Source: Lumbricus rubellus (taxonomy: Eukaryota; Annelida; Clitellata; Crassiclitellata; Lumbricidae). From it: a DNA stretch of 64,000 nt. The stretch covers positions 34,138,518 to 34,202,517 of the forward strand of contig OX243823.1 of NCBI GenBank assembly GCA_945859605.1, written 5' to 3'. This document shows positions 1-15,000 of the stretch, piece after piece (the stretch's first letter is position 1; every line of letters begins with the position of its first letter). The notes below the pieces were generated by a model. The model searched no databases. It saw only the letters and a list, made by a program, of their open reading frames with translations, and was not told the DNA's origin. A program made the position numbers and the translations under genes.

Positions 1-3000
1 TCCGTCAAGAAAAGATTCCCTACATTCGAACACATGGTCCAAGCAGGTCGACTATAATTAATTATCAGCTGATCTGCTGCTGATTCGTAGCACAGGCATT
101 ACGATTAAACTCATCGCTTAATCAAAAGTGTAGGCGGTAACGAAAATAGGCCTAACCTAGTAACCTTGGTAACTGCAAACTAATATAGGGGCTATAGGTA
201 TACAGTAGTCACAATGGTATAGTGGTGGTGGTGGTAGTAGTCCTAGAAGTAAAAATCATAGTAATGTAGTGGTGGTGGTACGTGGTGGTGGTGGGGGGGG
301 GGTAGTGGTGGTGGCGATGGGGGTAGTGGTGGTGGTGGGGGTGGGGGTGGAGGAGGAGGTGATGGTGGAGGTGGTGGTAGTGCTAGTGGTGGTGGTGGCG
401 GTGGTGTGTGGTGGTGGTGCAAACTGACTCAAACTGATTACTGATTGAATGTCACTGCAGGTCTGCTGACGTGTAATGAGAAGAAGAGCCTGGAACAGAT
501 CGACACACCTCACAACAAGTTCTTCATTCCTTTGGCATGGACGACGAGACTCGTCAACATGGCGAGAAAGGAACGCAGGATCGAAGACGAATTCGCTCTC
601 AAGACTCTCATTGACGTCAGTCATGTGCTTTTAGGCCTTAAATATTTCTACTTATTATAGACATTTATATCAGTGGTCTCAAACTCAAGGCATCATGTGG
701 ACCTCTGATTTATATTGTGCCACTCAAGCAGCAACCTAGACCATAGGCGTCATCGTTAGGTAGCAAAAGAATGCACAGTACACTATAAGAGCCGCACGCA
801 CACACGTAGAGCCACGTTCCCGTTGACAGTTGACAACCCACAATCATTTACAGTTTACTTTTTACTCTTCCGTTACAGGGCATGCATGGGTCACAACCTC
901 TGTATAAGACTATTGCACAACGGACAAAAGTCGTGAGAGTAACATTGTCGTGGTTGTTTCTTTGTATTTAAATGCAGGAGATCAATCAGTTTCGAATGCA
1001 TTTGGCCACTCTATTCGTCTACGATTGGATCACAGTTCCACTCGTCTATACACAGGTCAGTCATCAACATCACAATATTATGACATCCATATTATTTATC
1101 GGGACATTTATATGGCGCATTCATTGCAATTCCTCCAGCAAAGAACTGATGGAAATAGTTTTCCCTTGCTTGTTATTATGAACCAGGAATTTAGTAGCTA
1201 GACATTGAGAAATTCTTTGTTGGATGAAATCGTCACAATGTGTGACCTATAGGACCCCAGGACCTATAGGTGCGTATTAGCAGTTGTCGATTAAGGCCCT
1301 GAGCCAGCAACGAACGAATCCCAAGGTCCTGGGGTGTAGGAAGTGTAGGAAAACGATTCCGAACGTTGTTGTTTCTTAAAAACAATGTAAACGTGCATTA
1401 CTTACGACACAATGTTGTTGTAGGTTGTAACGGTAGCGGTCTACATGTTCTTCCTCGCTTGTCTGATGGGTCGACAGTTCCTAACGGACGATCCAGAGGT
1501 TCCTGACATGTACTTCCCACTATTCACATTTCTCGAGTACTTCTTCTACATGGGATGGCTCAAGGTACGGTGACGTCATCGTGTCACGTCATTCGATAAC
1601 GCAATCTGGTTAAATGAAACTAATTTACACCAACACATAATTATTTCTCAATACATTAGGCTCTTTGCCTGTTTGTTAAAGCCTTTTAGCCATATAATAT
1701 TATTTCTTTTACAAAAACTTTAAAGATTTTTGGGCTGAAGATCAAGTTGTAAACATTTCCGAATAAAACAACTCAGCATTTGTGTTACAAAATAGAAAAG
1801 GGCCGATTTTGCTGATGTTATAGTTGTTAGTAAAGTCAGTTTTCTAATAAATTTATTGTGCTAAAATTTTCTTTACAGGTGGCCGAATGTTTGGTCAACC
1901 CGTTTGGAGAAGACGAAGAAGATTTTGACGTCAATTTCTTGATTGATCGAAATCTCCAGGTTTGTAAAAACGTTGAATGAATCAATTGCACAATTAGATC
2001 AACTGATTACAATTCTGCAACCAGTAATACAATAACATCAGCTGTTTATATATTAGGGCCTGTCTTAGCTAATAATAATATCAGAGATGGACGTGATTAA
2101 TTAAATTGCTAATCGATTAGAGCTACTGAAATTTGATAATCAATTAAAATAGCAAAATCTTGTAGCTAATTAATTAATTATAGACGTAGCTAGTCACTCA
2201 GCAATAAGAATCATAGCATACATCAACAGTTGAAACACATATTTGTTTCCAAATTTGGGAATTCTGATCAAAGCACAGCAGGCTAATAGGCCAACAGGCT
2301 ACAGCAAGTTACTATAGTCTACTTATATTACTTAAAGCAGCACAGAGTTCTGCTATGTCAGAAAAGTCCCGATATCAACAACACACCACACTTTAAATTT
2401 ATGCAGCAATCATAAATTTACATTTCTACTGCAGAAGCTTAAACTCTCTGTTGCATATCTGGCATATGTATCATATACTCTGACTTCTGCATTACTTAGC
2501 CTATGCTGTGACTAATGATTTACTTACTGTACACTTATGTATGCCGGTATTGTGACTCTTGAATCAATGAGCAGCAATTCCGTTAGTGTGCATCCGTGCG
2601 TCCTGAACTACAAAATTTCGAAGCTGGGCGCACAAAAATAAAGGTGTTGAGCCCATGGAAGCACCAAATTAATTTTGTGAATGGACGCGTATAGAAATTA
2701 ACGATGCATCCAATTCCAAGGGACGCTAAAAAATGCCGTGCCGTAGGGTCCGTGTCTTCTGTTCAATGCGTACACTGACCTATAATCCTATATGCATAAA
2801 TCGAGGTACATCAATTTTGCTATAGGCTATACACAATGATCTGTCACCAGGTGCGGCCCACACCCACTCTACGACTCTTGAATCACTCACCTATTATACA
2901 TTGTGACTCTTTCATTACTTATTCTCCTGCGCCTTGTGTTTACGGTCTAACAGTGTATTTGTTTGTATGTTTTGTTTGTTTGTATGTGCACTTGTTATAG

Positions 3001-6000
3001 CGCCCCTTCAAGCTCTCTCTACTCAGAGGCGCTCCCGATGCAGAGCGGACACTGCATCGGAGTTTCACGCCGAAGCGCTGAGCAATTGTGAGTGAAGGAC
3101 TTGCCCAAGGTCCTTACGCGGCGAAGTGGATTCGAACCTCGGACCTTCCGGCTCCAAGGCAACGACGCCACCACTAGACCACCACGCCCCACACTAGCAG
3201 AGTCTTTTTAAAAATGTTCCATGATAGCTGAGCTAGATTACGAATCGTACAAACATTATTAAAACTTGGTAGACCGCTAGCGGTAAAACTTATTATTTTA
3301 TTCTTATTCTGTTTCTACGCAAGAAGCGCCATGTAACATTGCACTGCATGATAGGCCTATGCACAGTACACAGGGGCGGATCCAGGGGGGGGGCTTATCC
3401 GGCCATGCCCCCCCCCCCCCATTTAGAATTCCCATGTATCGTCGCCCCCCCCCCCATTTGGATTGAACATGCTGTGGAACAATGTATATATTATACAATT
3501 TGGCCCTCCCCCTATTAAGAAATACCCACGCATTGCGGCCCCCCCCCCCCTATTTGGAAATGGCATGTTTTGTAGAAGTGAGAATAAATCCGAGGACTAT
3601 AAAAAAGTTTTTGGGAGGACAAAATGGTATAATTTTCCCGAAAATTTGGCCGGATGACTAAAAAAAGGTCATCAACTTTTTCGGCGGACAAAATGGTATA
3701 AATTTCCCGAAAATTTGGCCGGATGACTAAAAAAAAGGTCATCAACTTTTTCGGCAGATACGAAGAAAGAGAAATTTTCCAGACCCAAGGCCTAAAATTT
3801 TCCCCGGACCCAAGACCAAGAATTTTTGCCCCCCCCCCCGTCCAAAGTTTCTGTATCCGCCCTTGACAGTACTAGAATTGTAGAAAAATAACTGAGGGGT
3901 CAGACGTTGATTAGCCTAATGAGGGGTTGTTGTGCAATGGAGACTTTGGGGTTGAAGCCCTTCAATCCCCCCCCCCCCCCCCCCCATTCTCACCCAGAAC
4001 ATGCAGTCTGTCCATGGTGACGTGTAGTCGGGCTGCGTTAAAAGAATTGCAATGTACTACCCGGAAAAAATTTGCAACAAGCTGGAAATAACAAATAATT
4101 AAAGTTAAGATAATAATATATCCAAAAAATGATCCCCAGCCCGTCAAATCTCCAGCTAACTTATTTTATTAGAGAAATTTGAAGGCATAAAATCGATGCC
4201 ATTTCAGCGTTGTATCGGTTTTACTACAAGGCGATAGCTTAATCTCGAAGCCGGTTTGCGATCAAAAGAACTGCAATATACTAGCCGGAAAAATTTGCAA
4301 CAGGCTGGAAATTGAAAATAATTAAAGATATAATAATAATGTATTTAAAAAATGGTCCCCAGCCACTAAACTCTCATTCTGGGTTATTTTATAAAGAGAA
4401 ATATTTTGGTATAAATCTGGGCTAATTGCGCGCCAGATTGTGAGCCAAAAAGTCAGCTGTTGCCGGCAATGTCATTGTAAACAACGGAATAAAACACATA
4501 TTTTTACATCTAGTAGTGTTTTATTCATTTCTCGAATGTCTAAACAGCTTGAAGTAAACTATGTCGACAGTCTAGCGGAAGACACCTGGCATTATATCTT
4601 AAGAAATTAGAGGTTACGCAATCGCTTGAATCTGCATTAGCTAGTGAATAAGCCGATTTCTGACGTTGCTTTTGTGAGTGTTGAGAAATTCTTTAACATT
4701 TACATTACATTACACTTCGCCAATAGAATATTATGCCACTCTTCGCTATGCAGCTAGTTAACAGCTAACTGCACACCCAGAGACCACCACGTGGAGGTGT
4801 TGGCAAAGGTCTCCGTAATTCATTCATCTTATGCCTTAAAACAACCAATATAATCGTATAATCACCAATAACCCAATATTCCCAATTGCATGAAATTCTA
4901 ATTAAGAATTTTTCAATTTTCCATTAGTGCTAAAGACAAACAGTAAGAGTAGTTATGACAGAGAACACCAGGACACAGAAAATGAAACGAGGATCTGGAG
5001 AGGATACATGGCAAAGTTGTGATTAGGCCTACTTAACCAGCAGCAAGCAGTGTTATTTCAGTTTATTTGTGGGTGTTTCAGTTCTAGTTTTGTTTTAACT
5101 TAATAATTTAGTTTCAGGTATAGGTTTCAGATCGTTACAGTTTCAGTTTTCAAAGTTCTGTAAATTCAACAGAAGCAATTGAATGTCTGCCACTCAGTTT
5201 GTGCACCACACAGACAAAACTTATCAGTTTTAAACTTTAAGCATTAGTTTCAGTTCCAGTTTTGTATTTTTTAGTTCAGTCTTAATTACAGTATTTGGAA
5301 TTTCTCAGTTTCATTATACTGAAATAGAACTTTTTAGTCAATGATAGAGTTACTTTCAGTTTTATTAACAGAAAGAGATATCACAAGGCAGAGAGACAGG
5401 AAGAAGAGAGACGAAAGTTACGAAATGTTCAGAGAGAAATGAAAAGATGGCAGCAGCAGCAACTGGGCATGCAGAACAACTAAAGCAATGATGCAACATT
5501 GCAACTGTGAAGAAACAAGCAAGAAACAGAGCAAATTAAAGTTCAGTTAACCCTTTGCCGACCAGCAACATGTTTTCCATGCATTTTAGTACATGCTGCT
5601 TGTTAAAGGGTTAACACAAAGCATGGGCAGGTTGCAAGATATCACAAGGCAGAGAGACAGGAAGAAGAGAGACGAAAGTTACGAAATGTTCAGAGAGAAA
5701 TGAAAAGATGGCAGCAGCAGCAACTGGGCATGCAGAACAACTAAAGCAATGATGCAACATTGCAACTGTGAAGAAACAAGCAAGAAACAGAGCAAATTAA
5801 AGTTCAGTTAACCCTTTGCCGACCAGCAACATGTTTTCCATGCATTTTAGTACATGCTGCTTGTTAAAGGGTTAACACAAAGCATCCATGGGCAGGTTGC
5901 AAGACAAACCCCATTGAAAACAAAATAAATGTAAATAAATTAAATGGTCTAAGGCAGTAGATGAATGAATTACCCAAATGCATAGAAACACATAACGAGA

Positions 6001-9000
6001 GGGGTGCTGCATTTGGTCACCGCCTTTCTCACACAACAGGCATATACAAACAGATTCAATGCTCAAAGTGAGTCCAATGAACATCTGAAGTCTGTATTAC
6101 ACACGCTCCTGTTGATGGATGCACACTCTCGTCAAAGACGTCGAATTGATGTGTCCATGCATCCTACCCTACCTGATTGCATAGTACATGGTCATCGCAT
6201 GTGACAACAATCTGTTTGACGTTATGAATGATTTTGAATGCATGGTCAATTGAAATATTGGGGAAAGGTTCAACATGTCTTGCAACTGCACAGACAACCA
6301 TAGAGCATATAATGGGGTTATTGGAACAGAAAAATGGTGTAAATTTATTAACGATTCCAAATATAAGTCCCAAAATACCCTCTCCGATTGCCCAAACAAG
6401 GGTCAGGCATTTAAATGAGCAAGCAATATCATAATAACAAAATGCACTTTTCCATATACTTCGGGCTAGCATAAGAGCAATTTATGGCAGGCAGTTTTCA
6501 AAACACAGGTTATTATTCAATATTTTCAACAAATTCCTCTGCACAAACATTCCAAGCAAGATCTATTTCATCACGACCACCATCATCATTTTCATCACTA
6601 TCACACAGTTCAGCAGTTGTTGGGTGTGAAGCATTGTCACAGTCTTCTCCATTGCAGTGCAAGCATGCAACAACACATTGCAAACCATGCTTACGACATG
6701 AACATAGATTAGAGCTACACTGCCTTCTGGTTCCAGTTGAACTATGACACTTGCAGCTGATGACATTTAGGATATCTGGTGGTGCAGCTTTGAGATCAGT
6801 GGCTACGGGTATATACATGCCATCCCTGAGCTTCCAACCCCAATTCTCTGGATCCAAACAAGTTGCCATCAATGACTTCCACTGCACAACCTGTAAATGA
6901 ACACGAAGTACATGAAAATGGGCGGCTCTCTCAGTTGGGGGTAATCGTTCTGGTCGTGGTCTTGTTGAACTTCTGGCAATTAAATGCATATATGTTACGT
7001 AGCGTAAGTGATTCAACGTCTCTTCTTGCTTTCCACTGTACAACATAGTAAGCAATCTTAAACCAGCCTGTGAGACATCTGCTTGTGATGCTGTTTCTGA
7101 TCCCAAGGTTTCTGAAAGAGCAAGAGTGTCTCGACTTTCAACAATCTTTTTAAAAGCATTTGGTTTTCCGATACCATAAATGGCAGATGTTGTATCGCAA
7201 CCACTCAATGCATGCACAACAAGAAGTTGCTGAACAGCCTTCGTTCCAATTGCAGTGTAAACAGCACGTATGGGAATAATTGAAAGGCGAGCACTGCGAA
7301 CCCTTGTCATTTCGGACATCATAAAAATATCTGCCATTTCTGGTTTGAAGTGGTAGACAAGCAGAACAAGTACGTCTGTATCATCAGCAACAACTGTCAC
7401 AGGTGTATTTGCACTTGCTAAATCAAGAGCAGTGCGTGCAATTAATGTGTCTGCATCTTGATCTGCTTGATGAACAGTGAAGTTATTTTTACGAAAGTGG
7501 ATGGTTAACAATTCAACAAAACACTTCTTGTTATTTTCATTCTGCAAAAAAGCAGTTTGACTTCGGTGAGCAACTTTCCATTCATCTATTGCAATATCTG
7601 GAGCAGACAATTTGGCTCGTCTGTAATGTTCATGGTCTTTTGTAGAAGGACCATTCGCATATCCATCAAACACAATGATACAGTTGGTGCCGTAATGGTT
7701 TCTGATGTACGCAACATACTGCATAAATATTTGCAAATATGTGGAATCGCTTCTCCATTTGACACGATGCAACAAACAGCCACCGTCCATGACGTACATG
7801 CCACTGAAATCATTAATGGCTAAGCTGTCAACTGATTTTGTTAGATGTTTTCCCAACAAAGACTTGTCTGTTTTACGCAATCCTTCATCCTTGAATAAAG
7901 ATGTTGGCATGGCTGTCAATTCATAACTGAAGCATGGTTCCATTTCAGAAGACCTTTCCATCACCAACAAAAGTCTGTTAAACAGGATGCTCGAATCGAT
8001 GACAATATGGTTGTTATTGATCTTTATTGTTTTCTTTAGCAAAGCTAATGTCCTCACTTGGTCAGCTTTTCGCATGACAACGTCTGTGAAAGCATGATTA
8101 TCCATATTCATCATAATCTTACTGCCAACTTCATCTGCAGTATCACATGTTATCGCGTCAGTATCAGATGCAACTAACCCCGATGAGATACTGCGAAGAC
8201 GGTCTTCGCAGTATCTCATCGGGGTTAGTTGCATCTGATACTGACGCGACTCTTCGTGAATCAGACATATCAAAGGGCATATTCTGGGCTAAATATTCAA
8301 GGACTTTGTTCAAATCTGTAAAATCACGAGACAAACGTGATTTACCCAGTTCTGCATGTGGCATAGAATCACTTGTGATGTCGAAACCAGTGAAACGACT
8401 TAGGGCAATATGAACACTGGCACATTTATGTAAGGTTCGAACCCATAAAAGTCTCACACTTTCACTCATCCCTCTACCATGTGTCAGACCACTGCGCCCC
8501 TTGATCGCTTTCATCATAACCTGTTCAATAAGAAGGTCCGTTGATAAGCCCCCCCATAAACGGTCAGAACGGCGTACGCTGTGGTACCCGTTACTTAGTT
8601 TGTCATGTAGCCATGGATGAGTACGTGGCAGTTCAAGCATATTTTGGACATAGAGCCTAGCACACTTGGCATACTGATTGTGACCTGTTGCTGCAAAGAG
8701 ATTTAGCATCTTTGTGATACCAACAAGATGCATATCCCAATCTCCTAGTCTTTCAGCTCTAAGAACAGTTTTCAGAATGTCAACATACTGCATATACTGT
8801 AACCATAATTTTGCAGTTCTGGACACGGTGGCTAACATGGTTGTATGAGCTGAAAGTACACTGCCCAACTTGCTTAAACACTCAGGAGCAACAAGACTTT
8901 GCAAATCTAGCTCTCCGCGGTTCACATCATCATATAGTGCTCTCAAGTCAGTTACATCAGCATCGGTTAAATGTTCGGGCATGTCGTTATTTACTGAGGT

Positions 9001-12000
9001 ATCGAGGACAGGTCTCATAAGCAAAATATTTAGGGCTGAGTCAACCAAAAAATGTCCTCGCAAAGCTCGGGCCACAGCTTTCCCACTGACCATATGCATA
9101 ACAGCATTTGGACCGTAGCAGCACTCAAAAGCATCTGAAAGCCCAGAACCTGACATGACAGAGCCAATGCTGCCAAGAAAACTCATAATTACATGGAAGA
9201 CTCCCATTCGACAGACCACATTAAGTGATTGTGAAGTGACCACTTCCACAGCTTTCAGCCACAAAGGCTGGTCGAATGTTACACATGGTGTAATTATATG
9301 GAGTTTCTTGGCTTGGTCACTGATAAATAACAGGGTTGACAATATACATGATCTGTCACCTGGGTTCAAATCAATAATGGGCAATATTCGGATATCACCT
9401 GGAGGCAGATGTGGACCTGTGCTCATGTCCTGCATAAAACCTGACCAATTTGGTCTTGGATCTGCTTCTCCTCGAAAATACCACCCAATTTTCCAAAGTA
9501 ACTCCAACTTAACTGAAGGTGGAGCACAGAACTTGGACTGTATGTCATTTATGGGCTTGAACTTTAGCAATGACAGTGCTGGAATATTTGGCAGGGTAAA
9601 GTAATGGATAGGAATACCCCTTCCCTGGACCATGGCAGCAACTTTAACACGTGAGAGACGTCTAACAGACTTCTCGTTAAAATCACCCGAGGGCAAGGTG
9701 ACTACGGAACTGTCACTTACTGACATGGAAATAATGCCCATACCGTGAAAAGTTCCCAAACCATCTAGTGACACAATGTTATGGTCAACATTGTCTGCAG
9801 ACCACTGTGTGAAAGCAGTTGGACTGGCAGCTGGTAAATCATCTTGACAGGACTGCAATACTGACTGTTTGTATTTATTTACTTCATCAACAGTAATAGA
9901 CAGCCCTAGACGTGCCAGCATTTGAACAAGTGTCTTAGAGCCAACCATATGATCAACAGTGACACCAACACCGAATAAAACAGGTGATATAACGGATCTG
10001 GGACGGCTTGCTTGTACAATGCAGTGACCTATGGCAATCTGTTTAATTTCATCACTTACAATGCCTTCAAGAAATGTTTGCAACAAAGATGGTACCCACT
10101 GTTTAGAACTGCTTTTATTTTCAATGTTACAATTAGTGGGGTAATGATCAGAGTCAAAGAGACTTTCACGAATTTCAGCTTTAACAAGCTTTGCCGCAGC
10201 CTGAACAATGCGCGTCTTCTCATTGTCAATGTTAGAGTCACGCTCAGCATACCATTTATCATTAATTACATGGCTTGCCATATTGCGAAAACAAATTACA
10301 TTTTTACGTCCGCACACATTCGCAAAAACCAAATCATCCCCAAAACGCTTCTGTAACAGATTCTGAATTTGTTTCCCACTGTACACCTTCTCAGGGTCCT
10401 TAACGTTTACCATTGAAAAATCAACATTATAGCAAAGATATTAGAGTCGTAGACTCTAATATCTTTGATTATAGTTTATATCAGGGGATTTACACAACGC
10501 GTGACCGTAAACAATGGCTTAATAGTAAAACAGAAAATCCGAGGTACAGCGGTCAAATATGTTGTAGATTGTTTACTGTATCATTCTCGTCTAAGAAGAA
10601 GCTTCCACAGCTTTCTGATGCTGAAGCGAAGATTGCATATCACTCATCCATGTATGTGGTAGCTTCCACAATTTCTTCTTCATAGCACATGTTGTCAAAG
10701 TATATGTATTCTTGTTCATTTAAATCAATGGAGGCCCCGAAACCAATTTCACTGTCACAAACCAGAGAGTCACCTATTATGTTGACTTCTTCACAGTCAT
10801 CATCGCTTTCGGCCACTGAGTCAGCAGTAGTTAGCTTAGATGCATTAGTACAGAGTTCACCATAACAGTGCTTGCAGGCTGGTACGCAATGCAGTCCATA
10901 AGAACGGCAAGTGCACACTTTTGAAGCACATGGACTGCTAGTGGAGGTCTTGCATTTGCAAGCAATCACATTCAACACATCTTCAGGTGCTGCTTTCAAG
11001 TCGGTCGCTATTGGGACGTATGCACTGTCATGTACCTTCCATCCCCATTCAGTCGGATTTAATCCAGTAGTTTTCAAAGTTTTCCACCATACGACTTGCA
11101 AGTGGACTCTCAATAAATGGAAGTAAGCTGCACGTTCAGTCGGAGGCAGTCGCTCAGGACGAGGTCTGCTGCGCGATGTTGCTATTAGCTGCATGTACTT
11201 TACGTAGCGCAAGTGGTTCAGCGATTCACCGTCTTTGCCACCGTATAGTAGAACTAACAGCTTTCGTCCAGCCTGTGCAATTTGTTCACAACTTGCAGTT
11301 GGTGAACACATGACTTCGTTAAATTCCAGGGTTTCTGGGTGCCTGTCAAACTGTCGAAAAACTGCTGACTTACCCAGGCCATACATAGCTGACGTGGTGT
11401 CGCAACCACTTATAGCATGGATTAATAAAAGCTGTTCAGCATTTCTGACTCCAATGTTTTGTTGTACAACACGCACAGGTGTAACAGCAGTACGTGGTGT
11501 TCGCACTCTTGTTATTTCTGACAGTAAGTATATGTCAGCCATGTTCTGTGTCATGTGATGAACTAACATCACTAATATGTCAGTATCATCTGCCACGACT
11601 GTAACCGGTAGTTTATCAGATGCGAAGTCCAATGCTGTTTTCACAATCAGCGTATCTGCATCATCAACAGCCTGCAAAACAGTATAATTTGCTTCCTGCA
11701 ACTTTTGCAGCAGGAGTTGAACGAAAAGTTTCTTGTTCTGAGAATTTGTCAGAAACAAAGTTTGGTTTTTGTATGCAATCTTCTCCTCAGCAACATCAAC
11801 ATCAGGACAAGACTTTGAAGCTCTCCTTTCATGCTCGTGATCCTTAACTGAAGGGCCGTTACCATAACCATCAAAGACAATCACACATTGATGTCCGTAA
11901 TGATTGCGCACAAAACTGACATACTGTTGCAAGACTTGAGAATAAGTCCCACCTCCTAACCAAACTACACGATGCAGCAAACATCCCCCATCCAGAACAA

Positions 12001-15000
12001 ACAACTGTGGCATTTCAAATTCTTGTTTCTTATCAAGAGACTTAGTCATCTCTTTAGCGAGTGCAGATTTAACTGTCTTACGCAAACTCTCATTCTTGAA
12101 TAGAGATGCTGGTATTGGAGTCAACTCGAATTCAAAGTATGGTGCCATTTCCTGCTTTCTCTCAAGAACTATCAGCAAACGATTGAACAGCAAATTAGCA
12201 TCGATAGCTATTGTTTTGCCCCCAACTGAAACCGTCTTGCTAAGTTCCTTCAGTGTCCTGACCTGATAAGCTTTCTTCATCACAACATCTGCATAAGCAA
12301 TGCCATCCATGCGGCGCATTATATCTTCACCCACTTCGTCAGCCAACTCACAGTTTATTTTATCACTGTCTGATGCTATCAAACCAGATGATATGCTTCG
12401 CAGCCTACTGTCACTAGTGTTGAATGGATTGCTTCCTTTCAGCCACTCCAGCATCTTGTTTAAGTCGTGCAAGTCTCGTTGCAATCGTGACTGACCAAGC
12501 TCAACATGCTTTGAATCATTCTGACACTCATCAACACCAGTGAGAGACTTCAGTGATGCATGGATAGTTCCGCACTTATGCATTGAATGGACCCAAACTA
12601 GACGGACACTTTCTGTCATTCCCCTGCCATGTGTTAGTCCTCCTCTACCCTTCACAGCTTTCATCATCCCCTGTTCAATAGCAAGGTCTGTTGATAAGCC
12701 TGCCCAGTACCTATCTGATCTCCGCACCGTGTGGTAACCACCATCATTAAATTTCTCATGCAGCCATGGGTGTTTCTCTGGTAAATCAAGCATCATCTGC
12801 AGGTACAGCCTTCCACTCTTCGCATAGTTGCTGTGTCCAGTTGCAGCAAATAGCCTTAACATCTCAGTCAAGCTGAGAAGATGTAGTTTCCAGTCGCTTG
12901 TTCGTTCTGCACGCAGGAATGCCTTCAGTGTTTGAATATATTTCATGTACTGCAACCAGAGCTTAGCCGTTCTTGATTTTGCTGATAATGCTATCTTGAG
13001 CTCCTCGAGCGAATTGCCTAAACGTATCAGACATTGTGGAGTTTCCAGTTCTTGCAGGTTGCACGTCCCATCCATAACACCATCATACAACTGCCTTAAG
13101 GTATCAATGTCGGCTGCACTCAAAGCACTGCACTCATCAGAATCCCGATTGATCAAGTTGTGCATAAGCATGACATGCAAAGCAGAATCCAGCAACAAGT
13201 GCCCACGGACTGCACGATTATATGCTTTCCCTGATAGCATGTGGCAAACCGTGTTAGGACCATAGCAACTTTCTAAAGCCTCAGAAATGCCAGAACCAGC
13301 CATGACTGAGCCAATACTACCAAGATAACTCATGATAATATGAAAGCCACCGAGTCTACAAACCATGTTCAGTTTGTGACATTCAATTACCTCCACAGCC
13401 TTGATAAACAGAGGTTGATCGAAAGTAATACATGGCGTGACAATGTTCAACTTGGCTGCCTGATCAGCCACAAAGCGCAAAGTAGACAGGATACAAGATT
13501 TGTCACCTGGGTTAAGATCAATGATGGGCAACATACGAATATCTGCTGGTGGCTGATACTCGCCCATGCTCAAATTTTGCATGAAACCACCCCAATTTGG
13601 ACGTGGCTTGGATTCTTCATGACAAAACCAACCACTATGCCAAACAAGATCAAGGTCTGTCGACATTTGTAAAGTGTGCGGGTGCTGCAGTTCAACAAAT
13701 GGTTTGAATATAATTTGAGATAGTATCGGTATATTTGGAGGAGTATGACGAAAAATTGGTACACCCTTACCCAGAACAAGGTTCCCAACTTTCACCTTAC
13801 ATATTCTCTTAATTGGAACCTCACTGTAAGCACCATACTTTAATTTGTCCAAACCAATTTCGATTGATTCATCAAACAGTGCACTTAAATCAACAGGATC
13901 TCGATCAACAGACCTGTCTGGCACTGACATCGATATGATGCCCATACCGTGAAATGTGTTAGTGCCATCCAGCGTCACCACATCGTGATCGACATTGTCT
14001 GCCGACCACTGCGTGAACATTCCTGAATGACAAGGAGGCAGATCAGTTCCATCCGTCTGAATAACAGACTGCTTGTACTTTGTAATTTCGTCTATTGAAA
14101 TTGAGTAACCCAGCGATGCCAGAACCTTTATTAACCATTCTGCTCCCAAAACATGATCAACAGACACACCAACACCAAACAGAACCGGTGAAATGACAGA
14201 ACGAGGACGGCAAGCCTGCACAATACTGTGACCAATCCCAATTTGCTTCACTTCATCTGATATTAATGTCTGTAGAAATGTCTGTAATAGGGGCGGAATC
14301 CACCGCTTAGCCAAACTTCTATCACGTATGCTGGAATTCAGTGGGTAATTTTCCTGATCAAACTGTGCATCACGTATGCTGCCTCTCAATAGTTTTGCTG
14401 CAGCGTCAACTATTCGCTCACTCTCCTTTTCAATGTCTGCATCCCTGTCATTATACCATTTGTCACTGATAATACGTGAGGCTATACTTTTGAAGCATAT
14501 TACATCCTTGCGACCATTAACACCAGCAAACCATATTTCATCTCCATAACGCACCTTCAACAATTCCTTCAAATGCTTCACAGAAAAGACATCACATGGT
14601 TCATCGGCTAACTTTCTCATCTCTTCCTGAACATCAATGACTGTGTACAATTCACCGAAGTTTGCCTCCATTGACTGACACACTGTCTGAAATACTTCCA
14701 ACATATTCTCATTTGGTCGCCGACCACGATCTGCCTTCTTAGCATTATCCTGCTCAACTGATGGCTTTGGCCTACCATTACTGAAATACAAGTGACACCT
14801 TGTGTGATATCGTGCTTCTGTAGCAACAGCATCACCACACGTTTTTAAACGTCCAAGCACCTCAAAACTCCAATCATCCTTGCGTTTCTCACAAGCTCTC
14901 TCTATTGTCATAAACAAAGCTTTCGTTTCTGCAACACGTATCCTATCAGACTTATGCTGAGGGTTCCTAGGATCAACAGTAGTGGGTCTCGTACAAAGAA

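Noticed and set aside
256..624. Minus-strand frame with Thr/Pro tail
   Set aside because: It is a shadow of the (GGT)n repeat and of a bestrophin exon on the other strand.
6164..6472. 102-codon minus-strand frame downstream of the second transposon gene
   Set aside because: No similarity to the end of the intact copy and no recognisable domain; chance frame in AT-rich sequence.
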